Origin: Leucobacter sp. OH1287 | GTDB lineage: Bacteria > Actinomycetota > Actinomycetes > Actinomycetales > Microbacteriaceae | Direction: 5' to 3' | DNA: 64,000 nt | Assembly: GCF_003859945.1 (NCBI RefSeq) | Contig: NZ_RQYM01000001.1 | Location: forward strand, 124,001 to 188,000 | Shown: one piece after another, positions 28,090-38,257 of the stretch | Layout: the number at the start of each line of letters is the position of its first letter | Position numbering within the stretch: the stretch's first letter is position 1 | Position numbers and translations under genes: made by a program | The notes under the pieces: generated by a model | Database searches by the model: none | What the model was told of the DNA's origin: nothing | The model's input: only the letters and a program-made list of their open reading frames with translations

Positions 28090-29604
28090 CTAGTTGATGT
28101 CCTCATCAACCCAGTCCATTGACTTGTTTACCGCTTTCTTCCAGTTGCGCAGCAGACGGTCACGCTCTGCAGCGTCCATCTCTGGCTCCCAGCGGCGATC
28201 CTCCTGCCAGTTGGCAGACAGCTCGTCACGGTCTGACCAGAAACCAACCGCGAGACCGGCCGCGTAGGCGGCGCCGAGCGCGGTTGTCTCAGCAACAACT
28301 GGACGCACAACCGGCACACCGAGAATGTCTGCCTGGAACTGCATCAGCGTGTTGTTGGCGATCATACCGCCGTCAACCTTCAGCTCGGTGAGGTCAACGC
28401 CGGCGTCAGCGTTAACCGCGTCGAGCACGTCGCGGGTCTGGTAGGCAACAGCCTCCAGCGCGGCACGCGCAATGTGGTTGCGGTTTGAGTAGCGGGTGAG
28501 GCCAGCGATAATACCGCGGGCGTCTGGACGCCAGTACGGTGCGAACAGGCCAGAGAACGCTGGCACAACGTAAACGCCGCCGTTGTCCTCAACCTGCTGT
28601 GCGAGCTCCTCAACCTCTGGAGCGTCCTTGATGATGCCGAGCTGGTCACGCAGCCACTGAATCAGCGAACCGGTTACCGCAATGGATCCCTCCAGCGCGT
28701 AGTGCGCTGGCTGGTCACCGAGCTTGTAACCAACGGTTGTCAGCAGGCCGTTCTTTGAGTGGACGATTTCCTCACCGGTCTGGAAGATCAGGAAGCAACC
28801 GGTACCGTAGGTGTTTTTGCTCTCACCGGCGCTGAACGCTGCCTGGCCGAAGGTTGCTGCCTGCTGGTCGCCGAGGATACCGGAGATTGGCACCTCGCGC
28901 AGCAGTGAGCTGTCTTTTGCGTAGCCGTAAACCTCGGAGCTGGAGCGGATCTCCGGCAGCATTGAGGCAGGCACATCGAAGTCGGCGAGGATCTTTTCAT
29001 CCCAGCTGAGGGTTTTCAGATCCATGAACAGGGTGCGGCTCGCGTTGGTGACGTCGGTTGCGTGCACACCGCCGTCAACACCGCCTGACAGGTTCCACAG
29101 CACCCAGCAGTCGGTTGTGCCGAACAGCAGGTCGCCAGCCTCGGCCTTCTCGCGTGCTCCCTCCACGTTATCGAGGATCCACTTGATTTTGGTGCCTGAG
29201 AAGTAGGTTGCCAGCGGCAGACCAACGGTCTCTTTGTAGCGCTCTACGCTCTCGTCGCCGGCCAGCTCATCAACGATTGCCTGGGTGCGGGTGTCCTGCC
29301 AAACGATTGCGTTATAGACAGGCTCACCGGTGTTCTTGTCCCAGACCACGGCTGTTTCGCGCTGGTTGGTGATACCGATTGCAGCGATGTCATGGCGGGT
29401 GATGCTTGCACGGCTGAGTGCCAGGCCAATAACCTCTTCGACATTGCGCCAGATTTCTACAGCGTTGTGCTCAACCCAGCCAGCCTGCGGCATGATCTGC
29501 TCGTGCTCCTTTTGACCGACTGAGACAACATTGCCAGCCTTATCAAACACAATTGCACGGCTTGAGGTTGTGCCCTGGTCAATTGCGATTACGTATTTTG
29601 ACAT
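28090..29604 (-). CDS. glpK: Glycerol kinase
   Basis: A 504-residue FGGY-family kinase that phosphorylates glycerol to sn-glycerol 3-phosphate in the cytoplasm. The N-terminal phosphate-binding motif is [18 protein letters not shown], glycerol-binding residues lie in [10 protein letters not shown] and [13 protein letters not shown], and ATP-binding features include [12 protein letters not shown] and [11 protein letters not shown]. Length is typical. ATG with AAGGAAC upstream. It is the last gene of glpD-glpF-glpK and is preceded by an 11-bp perfect hairpin that may tune its level. Codon use (CGC, AAG, ACC) suggests good expression. Confidence 0.97.
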   Translation of the reverse strand: MSKYVIAIDQGTTSSRAIVFDKAGNVVSVGQKEHEQIMPQAGWVEHNAVEIWRNVEEVIGLALSRASITRHDIAAIGITNQRETAVVWDKNTGEPVYNAIVWQDTRTQAIVDELAGDESVERYKETVGLPLATYFSGTKIKWILDNVEGAREKAEAGDLLFGTTDCWVLWNLSGGVDGGVHATDVTNASRTLFMDLKTLSWDEKILADFDVPASMLPEIRSSSEVYGYAKDSSLLREVPISGILGDQQAATFGQAAFSAGESKNTYGTGCFLIFQTGEEIVHSKNGLLTTVGYKLGDQPAHYALEGSIAVTGSLIQWLRDQLGIIKDAPEVEELAQQVEDNGGVYVVPAFSGLFAPYWRPDARGIIAGLTRYSNRNHIARAALEAVAYQTRDVLDAVNADAGVDLTELKVDGGMIANNTLMQFQADILGVPVVRPVVAETTALGAAYAAGLAVGFWSDRDELSANWQEDRRWEPEMDAAERDRLLRNWKKAVNKSMDWVDEDIN

Positions 29605-29640
29605 TATGTTCCTTATAACTGTTTGTGATTAGGTACAGGA

Positions 29641-29667
29641 GAGGGGGCGGAGATCATCCGCCCCCTC
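29641..29667 (-). terminator. GC-rich hairpin between glpF and glpK
   Basis: GAGGGGGCGGA pairs perfectly with TCCGCCCCCTC over a 5-base loop. There is no clear T-run on the minus strand, so it may be a partial terminator or an mRNA-stabilising element between glpF and glpK. Confidence 0.55.
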
Positions 29668-29680
29668 AGGGATAAAGTGT

Positions 29681-30436
29681 TTAGCCGAGGCTTAGCAGAA
29701 CCGGTGCCAGCACAGCGGCGAGAGCACCACCGATCAGCGGGCCAACAACCGGAACCCAAGAGTAGCTCCAGTCGCTTGAGCCCTTACCCTTGATCGGCAG
29801 GATTGCGTGAGCGATACGTGGGCCGAGGTCACGGGCTGGGTTGATGGCGTAACCGGTTGGGCCACCGAGTGAGGCACCGATACCAACGATCAGCAGCGCT
29901 ACTGGAACAGCGGTCAGACCACCGAGTGCGCCAGGTACGCCGATCTCTGCTACACCGTAGTCAGCGAAGGCGAAGATGACGAACACCAGCACGAAGGTGC
30001 CGATGATCTCGGTAACCAGGTTCCAGAAGTAGTTGCGGTTTGCTGGGCCGGTTGCAAAAACACCGAGCTTGCTTGCAGCCTCTGGCTCCATATCAAAGTG
30101 CTCTTTGTAGGTGAGCCAGGTGAGGAAAGCACCGATGATCGCACCAACGAACTGCGCAGCAACAGCCACGAAGAACTGAGCGACGGTGATTTTTGCGGCG
30201 ATCAAAAGACCCAGGGAAACAGCTGGGTTAAGCTGTGCACCCGAGTATGCGGAGGCGATAACACCGGCAAACACTGCCAGGCCCCAGCCCCAGTTAACCA
30301 TCAGGAAACCGCCGCCATTGCCCTTGGTTCCCTTCAGTACAACGTTCGCAACAACACCGCAACCGAGCAGGATAAGCAGCGCGGTTCCGACGGTCTCTGA
30401 CACAAAGTAGAGACCGAGGTTGATGGATTCGTTCAT
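29681..30436 (-). CDS. glpF: Glycerol uptake facilitator (aquaglyceroporin)
   Basis: A 251-residue MIP-family channel with six membrane helices and two re-entrant NPA loops: GAQLNPAVSLG and YAINPARDLGPR. The Asp after the second NPA-R and the neighbouring small residues are typical of glycerol-conducting rather than water-only channels. It lets glycerol diffuse across the cytoplasmic membrane for GlpK to trap. ATG with AAAGG upstream. It lies between glpD and glpK on the same strand. Confidence 0.95.
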   Translation of the reverse strand: MNESINLGLYFVSETVGTALLILLGCGVVANVVLKGTKGNGGGFLMVNWGWGLAVFAGVIASAYSGAQLNPAVSLGLLIAAKITVAQFFVAVAAQFVGAIIGAFLTWLTYKEHFDMEPEAASKLGVFATGPANRNYFWNLVTEIIGTFVLVFVIFAFADYGVAEIGVPGALGGLTAVPVALLIVGIGASLGGPTGYAINPARDLGPRIAHAILPIKGKGSSDWSYSWVPVVGPLIGGALAAVLAPVLLSLG

Positions 30437-30532
30437 TTTTTAGTCGACCTTTCTAGTTGGATGTCGATGTTATAGAGTTGTAGATTTTACTCTTAATCAC
30501 TCATACTACCTGAGATTCATCAGATGAAGTGG

Positions 30533-32236
30533 CTATTGTTCTGGGTTTCCAATATCAGCAACACCCGGTGACCCCAGCAAAACTCGGTGTGAGTCGTGGA
30601 GCAGCTGGGTTGCGCGGTTAATCTCGCTCGTAACCCTGTCGGCATCCCAGCCGAGCGGATCCGCAATCGCCTGAGCAACCTGCTTAAGCGTTTCAGCTGT
30701 CATGCCGCCGACGAACGCGATCGCAGTGCGGCGCAGCAGCACATCGTCAAGGTGAACAACCTGCTCTGTGCTTGCGAGATGGCGAAGCTCTTCGGCAGAG
30801 TATCCCGGTGCGGCGCTGAGCAGCTGCTCACCGTCTGTGAGGCTGCGGATCACCTCGGCAGCTCTGGTGCCGTAGCGCTCTAGCAGCTGGGAGGTGCGAT
30901 CCGCGCTGAGAGGACCGCGGTTTTCTGCGATCCACTGCTCTTTATCTGTTTTGCTGACCGGGTAGTGCCTGCCACCGCCGATTGCGAGGTTTTCGGTGCT
31001 GACGGTGCGCTGTTTACCGAGTTCCTTGAGTGCATCGTCGGCGAGGTTCTCTGCGAGGGCGCGGAAGGTTGTCCACTTGCCGCCAACCAGGCTGAGCACC
31101 GGGGTTTTGCCGAGAGAGTCGCGCTCGATGCGGTAGTCGCGGGAGACGAAACCGGGTGCGGTGTCGTCGATGCGGGGCAGCGGGCGGATCCCGGAGAAGG
31201 TGTAAACGATCTGGTTGCGGTCGAGTTTGATCTTCGGGAAGACGTGGCGCACCAGGTCAAAGAAGTAGTCGATTTCGTCGTCGGTGCAGACCGTTGGTTT
31301 TGACGGATCCGCGTAGCTGTCGGTTGTTCCCACCAGGACGCGATCCTTCAGCGGGTAGATCAGCACAATACGGCCGTCAGAGTGTTCAAAGAAGATTTCG
31401 TTGCCGCCGGTTGCTGCGAGCAGCTCCTGATTGTCGAGGACAATGTGTGAGCCCTTGGTACCGCCCATAAAGCGGGTGTTTTTGCCGAGGGCGTCGTTGG
31501 TCAGGTCCGTCCAGGAGCCGGAGACGTTCAAAATAACCTTGGCGGTGAAGTCGAATTTGTCGCCGGTCCGCTTGTCGAGCAGGGTAACCTTGTCGCCCGC
31601 TGTGCCAACCGCCTCAACATAGTTTGCGGCGCGGGCCTTGTCGCCACCCGCCTGCAGGCCGTCAGCGAGCACATCCAGCGCGATCCGCTCGGGATCGTGC
31701 ATTGAAGCATCGAAGTAGGTGGCGGTGTATTTTACGTCCTTGCGCAGCTGCGGGAAGCGCTGCAGTGAGCGCTTCTTAGCGACAAAGCTGTGGCGGGGAA
31801 CCTGGCCGCCATCGCGGGAGAATGTGTCGTAGATTACCAGGCCGGTTTTAATCAGAACCGCGCCGCGCTCCTTGGGTTTGCCGCTGCCGTGGGTGACAAG
31901 CAGGCGCCAGGGGGCGGCGAGGATGCCGGAGAAGGTTGAGAAGATCGGGATGGTTGTGCGCAGCGGCTTTACATAGTGGGGCGCGTTTTTGAGCAGCCGG
32001 TTGCGCTCAACAACCGCCTCTTTAACGAGCCGGAACTCACCGTTTTCGAGGTAGCGGATGCCGCCGTGCACCATGTGGCTGGAAGCGGATGACGCGCCCG
32101 AGACATAGTCGCCGCGCTCAACGAGTGCAACGTCAACGCCCTGCAGCGCTAAATCACGAAAGGTTGCGAGGCCGTTGATGCCGCCTCCGATAATTAACAC
32201 GTCGGCGCTGGGTCGTGATTTGAGGCTGTCAGCCAT
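30533..32236 (-). CDS. glpD: Aerobic glycerol-3-phosphate dehydrogenase
   Basis: A 567-residue FAD enzyme at the membrane that oxidises glycerol 3-phosphate to dihydroxyacetone phosphate and feeds electrons to quinones. The Rossmann motif DVLIIGGGINGLATFRDL is near the N-terminus, and VSGASSASSHMVHGGIRYLE and TFSGIRPLPRIDD are family signatures. Its C-terminal DAO_C domain is complete. ATG with AGGAGAG upstream. It is the first gene of glpDFK and is divergent from a SorC-type regulator across a 144-base spacer with a palindromic operator candidate. Confidence 0.95.
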   Translation of the reverse strand: MADSLKSRPSADVLIIGGGINGLATFRDLALQGVDVALVERGDYVSGASSASSHMVHGGIRYLENGEFRLVKEAVVERNRLLKNAPHYVKPLRTTIPIFSTFSGILAAPWRLLVTHGSGKPKERGAVLIKTGLVIYDTFSRDGGQVPRHSFVAKKRSLQRFPQLRKDVKYTATYFDASMHDPERIALDVLADGLQAGGDKARAANYVEAVGTAGDKVTLLDKRTGDKFDFTAKVILNVSGSWTDLTNDALGKNTRFMGGTKGSHIVLDNQELLAATGGNEIFFEHSDGRIVLIYPLKDRVLVGTTDSYADPSKPTVCTDDEIDYFFDLVRHVFPKIKLDRNQIVYTFSGIRPLPRIDDTAPGFVSRDYRIERDSLGKTPVLSLVGGKWTTFRALAENLADDALKELGKQRTVSTENLAIGGGRHYPVSKTDKEQWIAENRGPLSADRTSQLLERYGTRAAEVIRSLTDGEQLLSAAPGYSAEELRHLASTEQVVHLDDVLLRRTAIAFVGGMTAETLKQVAQAIADPLGWDADRVTSEINRATQLLHDSHRVLLGSPGVADIGNPEQ

Positions 32237-32312
32237 CGTTAACTCTCCTGAATGTGTAGCAAGTTTGTTACTGCCTACTTTTGCGCATCACGCGGCAAAG
32301 TTACAAGCTAAA

Positions 32313-32326
32313 TGCACATATGTGCA
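32313..32326. promoter_or_regulatory. Perfect palindrome, candidate operator between glpD and the SorC-type regulator
   Basis: TGCACATATGTGCA is a perfect 14-bp palindrome in the divergent spacer. A possible -10 for the regulator (TAAGCT, 32332-32337) starts 6 bases away. The position suits control of both directions. Confidence 0.5.
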
Positions 32327-32380
32327 AGAATTAAGCTGTGAGTCTTGAATTTGCAGCGGAGTTGGGGGTGGATCAGCGCT

Positions 32381-33355
32381 GTGACCAGAAAAATAAATGA
32401 ACATTTGCGCACAAAAGATGCCTTGTTGGCGGCTTCCCTCTACTATCAACAGCACGAAAAGATGGAGGCGATCGCAAGCCAGCTGGGAACCTCAAGGTCG
32501 ACGGTTTCCCGGCTTTTGCAGTACGCCAGAGAGACCGGGCTGGTGAAGATTGAGATCCACAACCCGCGGGACACAACGAACTCGGTTGCGATGCGGCTGA
32601 GCGAGCTGTTTGATATTAAGGCGCACGTTGTTGCAACCTCGTCTCGGCTAACCGAGCTGGAGCGGTTGGATCGCACCGCCAAGGTCGCTGCGCAGATCGT
32701 TGCCGCCTCTATTGATTCCCGGTTGACGGTCGCGGTTGCCTGGGGTGCGACGCTTTCGGCAATCACTAAATCACTGCCGAGCAAGGATGTCTATGATGTG
32801 AACGTTGTGCAGATGAACGGCGCCGCAAACGTCCGCACCAGCGGCATGAGCTATACGGGCGGTATTCTCGGCCGTTTCGCCCAGTCCTTCGGGGCGAGCC
32901 TGCACCAGTTCCCGGTTCCCGCGCTGTTTGACGACCCAGCAACGAAAGCGGCAATGTGGCGGGAGCGTTCTGTGCAGCGGGTGCTCGACCTGCAGCGCCG
33001 CGCAGGCCTGTTTGTTTTTGGCCTGGGAGCCCCTGCCGCGGGCATCCCATCGCATGTTTTCGCCGACGAGTATCTCGATGAGGCGGATCGCAAAACCATC
33101 GCCGACGAGCAGATCGTGGGGGACTGCGCAACCGTTTTCTACCGGGCTGACGGATCCAACAACGATATCTCGCTGAATGCCCGCTCAAGCGGCCCGTCAT
33201 TTGAGCAGATTAGGGCGATCCCGCGCAGGCTCTGCGTGGTTGCAAGCCCAACCAAGCGGCACAGTCTGTTGGGTGCGCTGCGTGCGGGGTTGATAACCGA
33301 GCTGGTTGTTGACGAGCAGTGCGCGAGGGCACTGCTGGATGAGCTAAACCCGTAA
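32381..33355 (+). CDS. SorC/DeoR-type sugar-binding transcriptional regulator, probable glp regulator
   Basis: About 324 residues. The N-terminal helix-turn-helix (DALLAASLYYQQHEKMEAIA, then LGTSRSTVSRLLQYAR) is typical of the SorC family, and the C-terminal effector domain contains VAVAWGATLSAI, VVQMNGAA and ELVVDEQCARALL, which in relatives bind phosphorylated sugars or polyols. I prefer GTG 32381, with a GGGGGTGG stretch before it; a TTG at 32345, placed 7 bases after TAAGCT, is a possible leaderless start. Divergent from glpDFK, it most likely responds to glycerol 3-phosphate or dihydroxyacetone phosphate and controls that operon (inference from position). Confidence 0.82.
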   Translation: MTRKINEHLRTKDALLAASLYYQQHEKMEAIASQLGTSRSTVSRLLQYARETGLVKIEIHNPRDTTNSVAMRLSELFDIKAHVVATSSRLTELERLDRTAKVAAQIVAASIDSRLTVAVAWGATLSAITKSLPSKDVYDVNVVQMNGAANVRTSGMSYTGGILGRFAQSFGASLHQFPVPALFDDPATKAAMWRERSVQRVLDLQRRAGLFVFGLGAPAAGIPSHVFADEYLDEADRKTIADEQIVGDCATVFYRADGSNNDISLNARSSGPSFEQIRAIPRRLCVVASPTKRHSLLGALRAGLITELVVDEQCARALLDELNP

Positions 33356-33377
33356 CAGCATCGGCTGAGCCCGTAAA

Positions 33378-33453
<76 letters not shown>

Positions 33454-33497
33454 GCTCAAGTAATAATACCGTAAAACCGGCCAGTCATCCGGCGCGG

Positions 33498-34064
33498 CTA
33501 CCCCTCCAGGTTGTCGACGCCCGGCAGCCAGGTCAAGCCCGGCTTACCCCACTTGTTCTTCCGTTTTGCTCGCTGCGCCTCACGATATTCGAGGTCGAGC
33601 AGGCGATCCACATAGAGATACCCCTGCAAGTGGTCGTACTCGTGCTGCAGAATCCTCGCAAACCAGCCACTCGTTTTAATCTCAAACGGCTCCCCGTTAA
33701 TATCCTGCGCTTGCAGCCACGCCCGCTCACTGCGGCGCAGCGCAAACCGCTCACCGGGGAACGACAGGCAGCCCTCAACCTCGGTGTGCGGATCCGGATC
33801 ACCCGGTTCAGCGGGACTCAGCCACAGCGTCGGATTAATCGCAACTCCCTGAGCGGGCGCGTCATCCTGATCCGCATAGTCCCAAACAAAAACCTGCAAC
33901 CCAACTCCAACCTGCGGAGCAGCAAGCCCCACACCGGGAGCAGCCTTGCACGTCTCAAACATGTCAGCAACCAGCTGCCTCAGCTCATCATCAAACTCGG
34001 TTACGGGGTCGCTAACACGGTGTAGCACAGGCTCGCCGCTGATTGTAATTGGTAGAATTGCCAT
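33498..34064 (-). CDS. def: Peptide deformylase
   Basis: About 188 residues; removes the formyl group from N-terminal methionines of new proteins. All three metal-site motifs are intact: GVGLAAPQVG, EGCLSFPG (Cys ligand) and QHEYDHLQG (two His ligands and the catalytic Glu). I choose ATG 34064 because a -10 like TAAGAT (34072-34077) ends 7 bases before it, the leaderless spacing seen elsewhere here; GTG 34070 adds two residues but leaves no room for the promoter. It is divergent from orn and stands beside tRNA-Arg. Confidence 0.95.
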   Translation of the reverse strand: MAILPITISGEPVLHRVSDPVTEFDDELRQLVADMFETCKAAPGVGLAAPQVGVGLQVFVWDYADQDDAPAQGVAINPTLWLSPAEPGDPDPHTEVEGCLSFPGERFALRRSERAWLQAQDINGEPFEIKTSGWFARILQHEYDHLQGYLYVDRLLDLEYREAQRAKRKNKWGKPGLTWLPGVDNLEG

Positions 34065-34124
34065 ACCCACAATCTTACTGTGCTGGCTGCGCGCACGGTT
34101 CGCAAAATAGCTGTCTGGAGAGAG

Positions 34125-34757
34125 ATGTCAAACACACCCGCTGAGTATATTGTTTGGATTGACTGCGAAATGACGGGCCTTGACGTCGCAGTCCACGGGC
34201 TCACCGAGGTCGCCGTGATCATCACAGACTTTGCGCTTTCCCCGGTGGATCCCGGCATCTCCCTCGTTATCAACCCCGGCAGCGAGGCACTCGCCCAGAT
34301 GGACGATTTCGTAAAAAACATGCACGAAGAATCCGGGCTGCTGCCGCAGATTAAAAACGGTTTGAGCCTTAACCAGGCAGAAGAGAAACTGATCGAGTAT
34401 CTTGGTCGGTTCATCCCGGCGGGGGAGAAGCCACTGGTTGCGGGCAACACAATCGGAATGGATCGCCGCTTCATCAGCCGCTACCTGCCAGCCTTCGACG
34501 ACCTGCTGCACTACCGCAGCATCGACGTTTCCACGATTAAGGAATTGGCGAGACGCTGGTATGAGCCCGCGTTTTGGGCTGCTCCCGCGAAACAGGGAGG
34601 GCATCGAGCGCTCGCCGACATCGCCGAGTCCATTCAGGAGCTCGCCTACTTTAGAGACACCGTGATGGTCGCATCTCCGGGCCCTGAGCAGGCCGAGGCG
34701 CAGCGGGTGAGTGAGCGGATCGCCGAGGCCTACGCGCCGTTTGTGCAAGCGGGCTAA
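34125..34757 (+). CDS. orn: Oligoribonuclease
   Basis: A 210-residue DEDDh exonuclease that clears 2-5-base RNA and pGpG/nanoRNA. The catalytic residues are in VWIDCEMTGLD (Asp, Glu), NTIGMDRRFISRYLP (Asp) and GGHRALADIAESI (His, Asp). ATG 34125 is preceded by GGAGAGAG; an in-frame codon 45 bases earlier lacks a ribosome-binding site. Length is slightly above the E. coli enzyme, normal for Actinobacteria. tRNA-His follows about 70 bases downstream, the usual neighbour. Confidence 0.95.
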   Translation: MSNTPAEYIVWIDCEMTGLDVAVHGLTEVAVIITDFALSPVDPGISLVINPGSEALAQMDDFVKNMHEESGLLPQIKNGLSLNQAEEKLIEYLGRFIPAGEKPLVAGNTIGMDRRFISRYLPAFDDLLHYRSIDVSTIKELARRWYEPAFWAAPAKQGGHRALADIAESIQELAYFRDTVMVASPGPEQAEAQRVSERIAEAYAPFVQAG

Positions 34758-34824
34758 AAATAGTGTATGCTAACAGGGTTGCTTAGTTAAACAATCGCAT
34801 AAGCGGCTGGTTTAACTTGCGCAT

Positions 34825-34901
34825 GGTGGCTATAGCTCAGTCGGTAGAGCATCGGCTTGTGGTGCCGAGGGTCGCGGGTTCAAGTCCCGTTAGCCACCCC
34901 A
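34825..34901 (+). tRNA. tRNA-His (anticodon GTG)
   Basis: Acceptor GTGGCTA/TAGCCAC, D arm AGCTCAGTCGGTAGAGC, anticodon loop TTGTGGT (GTG), T arm CGGG-TTCAAGT-CCCG. G at 34825 is the encoded G-1 that pairs with discriminator C73, the histidine identity element; CCA is encoded at 34899-34901. Confidence 0.96.
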
Positions 34902-35110
34902 ATGGATTTTTTAGGCGTTCTGCTTGCAAAAGCAGTGTAAGGGCTATCTTTTGTCTTTGCTTTTGCGAGCGCTAGTAAGACGTAACTCACAGTCGCATAA
35001 GCTGCTTATCTTCAGGCTGTCTCTGTCGTCGACCGCTTTAGTCGCTAACGACCGGCGGGATTCTCTGCGCACCACCGGGGGCAATTTGTGCGCACACCGC
35101 CAACACCGTC

Positions 35111-35116
35111 TACAAT
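35111..35116 (+). promoter_or_regulatory. -10 box of the HGxxPAAW-trpCBA operon
   Basis: TACAAT is a strong -10; a TTGTGC-like -35 lies about 19 bases upstream. The resulting leader is about 30 bases with GGAGGA before the TTG start. No tryptophan leader peptide or T-box was seen in 34902-35150. Confidence 0.55.
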
Positions 35117-35150
35117 GATATGTAAGTATCGCTAATTTTTGGAGGAAGCG

Positions 35151-35372
35151 TTGACTAAACCAGAGTATGACCCTGGGCACGGAGATTCGGTTGCTGCATG
35201 GGTTACCGTATCAATTATGCTGCTGGCTATCACAGCGGGAGCAGTGTTCTTCTACCTTGACCTGGCTGTAGCTGTCTACGCCTGCGTTGCTGTGCTTGTG
35301 ATTGCTCCGGTGATTGGCTGGGTGCTTTCAAAGGCAGGCCTGGGCGCTAAGAGTCACGCGAAGCAGCACTAA
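35151..35372 (+). CDS. HGxxPAAW-type small membrane protein
   Basis: A 73-residue protein with two hydrophobic segments (about residues 19-38 and 41-60). The early HGDSVAAW matches the HGxxPAAW motif that names this actinobacterial family, found almost always between trpE and trpC. Its role is unknown. I choose TTG 35151, with GGAGGA 5 bases upstream. It is the first gene of the trp cluster here; trpC begins 3 bases after its stop. Confidence 0.85.
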   Translation: MTKPEYDPGHGDSVAAWVTVSIMLLAITAGAVFFYLDLAVAVYACVAVLVIAPVIGWVLSKAGLGAKSHAKQH

Positions 35373-35375
35373 GTT

Positions 35376-36152
35376 TTGCTTAGCGACTTATATCAGGGCG
35401 CGCTGCAGGACGCAGCAGCCCGACAGGAAGAGGTAAGTGTCGCGGCGCTGGAGGCAATTATTGCTGAGCGGCCGGATCCGCTCGACGCGCTAGAGTTTCT
35501 TGCGCCCGCAGACATGATTAAGGTTATCGCCGAGGTGAAGCGAGCGAGCCCCTCAAAGGGTGATCTCGCAGACATCGCTGACCCGGCTGTTTTGGCGAGG
35601 CAGTACGAGGCGGGCGGTGCCAGCGCGGTTTCTGTGCTGACTGAGCAGCGCCGGTTTAAGGGATCCCTTGAGGACCTGCGCGAGGTGCGCCGTTCAGTAA
35701 GCATCCCGGTGCTGCGCAAAGACTTTATCGCAAGCGAGTATCAGATCCTGGAGGCGCGAGCCGCGGGAGCTGATATTGTGCTGTTGATTGTCGCAGGACT
35801 TGAACAGCCGAAACTTGAACAGCTGTTCAACTTCGCCGGATCCCTCGGGCTAACCGCGCTGGTTGAGACACACAGCTCTGCGGAGGTTGAGCGGGCGGTT
35901 GATCTCGGAGCCGAACTGATCGGTGTAAACGCTCGCGACCTAAACACTTTTGAGCTAAACAAAGACCTGTTTGGGTCTGTTGCGGACCAGATGCCCGCCG
36001 GTGTTATCCGGGTCGCTGAATCAGCTGTGCAGAGCATCAGCGATGTTGAGCACTACCGGGCCGCGGGCGCAGACGTTGTGCTCGTTGGTGAGGCGCTTGT
36101 GAAAGACGGCGACCCGGTTGCCGCGCTAAACGCCTTCACGGCTGTGCAGTAG
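35376..36152 (+). CDS. trpC: Indole-3-glycerol-phosphate synthase
   Basis: A 258-residue TIM-barrel enzyme that closes the indole ring of CdRP in tryptophan synthesis. [36 protein letters not shown] and [13 protein letters not shown] carry the catalytic Lys and Glu residues; [15 protein letters not shown] and [12 protein letters not shown] complete the phosphate site. TTG start, 3 bases after the preceding stop. The genes for the earlier steps (trpE, G, D, F) are not next to it. Confidence 0.95.
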   Translation: MLSDLYQGALQDAAARQEEVSVAALEAIIAERPDPLDALEFLAPADMIKVIAEVKRASPSKGDLADIADPAVLARQYEAGGASAVSVLTEQRRFKGSLEDLREVRRSVSIPVLRKDFIASEYQILEARAAGADIVLLIVAGLEQPKLEQLFNFAGSLGLTALVETHSSAEVERAVDLGAELIGVNARDLNTFELNKDLFGSVADQMPAGVIRVAESAVQSISDVEHYRAAGADVVLVGEALVKDGDPVAALNAFTAVQ

Positions 36153-36186
36153 CCAGCGAGCCACCAGAGAGCTAGTAGGAGAGCCG

Positions 36187-37392
36187 ATGAAACTGAGTGA
36201 AGCGTCCGGGCCGTACTTTGGCGAGTACGGCGGCCGGTTCATGCCGGAGTCGCTGATCGCGGCAATTGACGAGCTCACCGCGGCTCACGAGGCGACCAAA
36301 CAGGATCCGCAATTTCAGGCAGAATTGCAGTCGCTGTTGCAACACTACGCTGGCAGGCCCTCAATTATCACCGAGGTGCCGCGCTTTGCCGCCGACCTAA
36401 ACGGTGTGCGGGTGTTCTTGAAGCGAGAGGATCTCAACCACACCGGTTCTCACAAGATCAACAACGTAATCGGCCAGGCGCTGCTCACTAAAAAACTCGG
36501 CAAAACCCGGGTTATTGCGGAGACCGGAGCAGGCCAGCACGGTGTTGCCACGGCAACCGCTGCCGCGCTGCTCGGTCTTGACTGCACCGTCTACATGGGC
36601 GGTGTGGACACCGAACGGCAGGCACTCAACGTCGCTAGGATGCGGCTGCTGGGCGCTGAGGTGGTGCCGGTAAACATCGGATCTAGAACCCTAAAAGATG
36701 CGATCAATGAGGCGTTTCGTGACTGGGTTGCGAGCGTTGCAACAACCAACTACGTGTTCGGCACAGCGGCTGGACCGCACCCGTTCCCGACGATTGTGCG
36801 CGACTACCAGAAGATCATCGGCGAGGAGGCTCGCGAGCAGATCCAGGAGCTAACCGGTAAACTGCCGAACGCGGTTGTTGCCTGTATCGGCGGCGGCTCA
36901 AACGCAATCGGAATGTTTAATGCGTTTTTAAACGACGAGGACGTTGCCATCTACGGTGTTGAGGCGGCAGGTAAGGGTCTCGACAGTGGCAGCACAGCAG
37001 CGTCGATTGAGCGCGGCCGGCCGGGTGTTTTACACGGCGCTAAAACCTACGCGCTGCAAGACGAGGACGGTCAAACCCTGCAGTCACACTCGATTTCTGC
37101 GGGTCTTGACTACCCGGGAGTGGGGCCGCAGCACGCCTGGCTGAACGACATCGGCCGGGTCAGCTACATCGGCGCAACCGATGACGAGGCGATGCAGGCG
37201 TTCCGTCACCTCAGCGAAACCGAGGGGATTATTCCCGCGATTGAGTCAGCCCACGCGCTTGCCGGGGCACAGCAGATCGCGAAACAAATGCAGCCGGGGG
37301 ATGTGATCCTCGTTTGCCTGTCAGGCAGGGGTGACAAAGACATGCACACCGCCGCAAACTACTTTGGGCTTGTGGAGGAGTCAAGTGAGTAA
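36187..37392 (+). CDS. trpB: Tryptophan synthase beta chain
   Basis: A 401-residue PLP enzyme that joins indole and serine. PLP-binding Lys is in [13 protein letters not shown], the Glu of [14 protein letters not shown] is catalytic, and the phosphate-binding loop is IGGGSNAIG. Length and motifs match TrpB1, the form that pairs with TrpA. ATG with AGGAGAG upstream. It overlaps trpA by 8 bases, so the two subunits are coupled. Confidence 0.97.
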   Translation: MKLSEASGPYFGEYGGRFMPESLIAAIDELTAAHEATKQDPQFQAELQSLLQHYAGRPSIITEVPRFAADLNGVRVFLKREDLNHTGSHKINNVIGQALLTKKLGKTRVIAETGAGQHGVATATAAALLGLDCTVYMGGVDTERQALNVARMRLLGAEVVPVNIGSRTLKDAINEAFRDWVASVATTNYVFGTAAGPHPFPTIVRDYQKIIGEEAREQIQELTGKLPNAVVACIGGGSNAIGMFNAFLNDEDVAIYGVEAAGKGLDSGSTAASIERGRPGVLHGAKTYALQDEDGQTLQSHSISAGLDYPGVGPQHAWLNDIGRVSYIGATDDEAMQAFRHLSETEGIIPAIESAHALAGAQQIAKQMQPGDVILVCLSGRGDKDMHTAANYFGLVEESSE

Positions 37393-38188
37393 CAACGGTC
37401 AAAGCCGGGTCGTCGCAGCGATCGACGCGGCAAATCAGGCGGGGCGTGCAGCCTTCATCGGCTATCTGCCGCTCGGCTTCCCCGACATCGAAACCAGCAT
37501 CGACGCGGCGGTAACCCTCGCCGCTGCCGGCGCAGACGTTTTAGAGGTCGGCCCGCCCTACTCTGATCCGGTGATGGACGGATCTGTGATCCAAGAGGCA
37601 ACCAAGATTGCGCTTCAGAGCGGGTTTAAAACAGCCGACCTGTTTCGAGCCGTGAAAGAGATCACGGCAAAAACTGACGTGCCGGTTTTGGTTATGACCT
37701 ACTGGAACCTGGTTGTGCAGCACGGTGTTGACGAGTACGCGAGGGATCTTGCTGCTGTCGGCGGTGCGGGGCTTATCACCCCTGATATCACCCCTGAGGA
37801 GGCAGACGAGTGGCTTGCCGCGTCCGAAAAATACGGCCTTGACCGCGTGTTCCTCGCCGCACAGACCTCGTCCACTGAGCGTCTAAAAATGATTGTTGAA
37901 CACTCTCGCGGGTTTGTTTACGCCGTCTCAACGATGGGAATCACCGGTGAGCGCAGTGAACTTGACGAGAACGCGCGGGAGTTAGTGTCTCGGCTGCGAG
38001 AGGCGGGCTGTCAGCGCAGCTGCGTCGGGATCGGAATCTCACTGCCTGAGCATGTTTCGGCCGTTGCCGGTTACGCGGAGGGCGCGATCGTCGGCAGTGC
38101 GCTCGTGCGGGCGCTGCGTGACGGCGGTGTTTCAGAGCTTGAACGGGTTGCGAAAGCGCTTGTGTCAGGCACTGTGCGCCCCAGCTAA
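37385..38188 (+). CDS. trpA: Tryptophan synthase alpha chain
   Basis: A 267-residue TIM barrel that cleaves indole-3-glycerol phosphate and channels indole to TrpB. Catalytic Glu is in [16 protein letters not shown] and catalytic Asp in [16 protein letters not shown] (family 'D.P.EE'). The phosphate site [11 protein letters not shown] and AIVGSALVR are present. GTG 37385 is chosen, with GGAGGAG upstream inside trpB; earlier in-frame codons lie within trpB. lgt follows after 69 bases. Confidence 0.96.
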   Translation: MSNNGQSRVVAAIDAANQAGRAAFIGYLPLGFPDIETSIDAAVTLAAAGADVLEVGPPYSDPVMDGSVIQEATKIALQSGFKTADLFRAVKEITAKTDVPVLVMTYWNLVVQHGVDEYARDLAAVGGAGLITPDITPEEADEWLAASEKYGLDRVFLAAQTSSTERLKMIVEHSRGFVYAVSTMGITGERSELDENARELVSRLREAGCQRSCVGIGISLPEHVSAVAGYAEGAIVGSALVRALRDGGVSELERVAKALVSGTVRPS

Positions 38189-38257
38189 CCAGGCTGTCAC
38201 ACTACCAAAAGACCGCAATAAACCGATAACATAGATACGCTAAATATCGAAAGAGGC

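Noticed and set aside
32339-32401. Twenty-codon GTG frame overlapping the start of the SorC-type regulator
   Set aside because: No ribosome-binding site, no informative codons, and out of frame with the regulator; probably chance.
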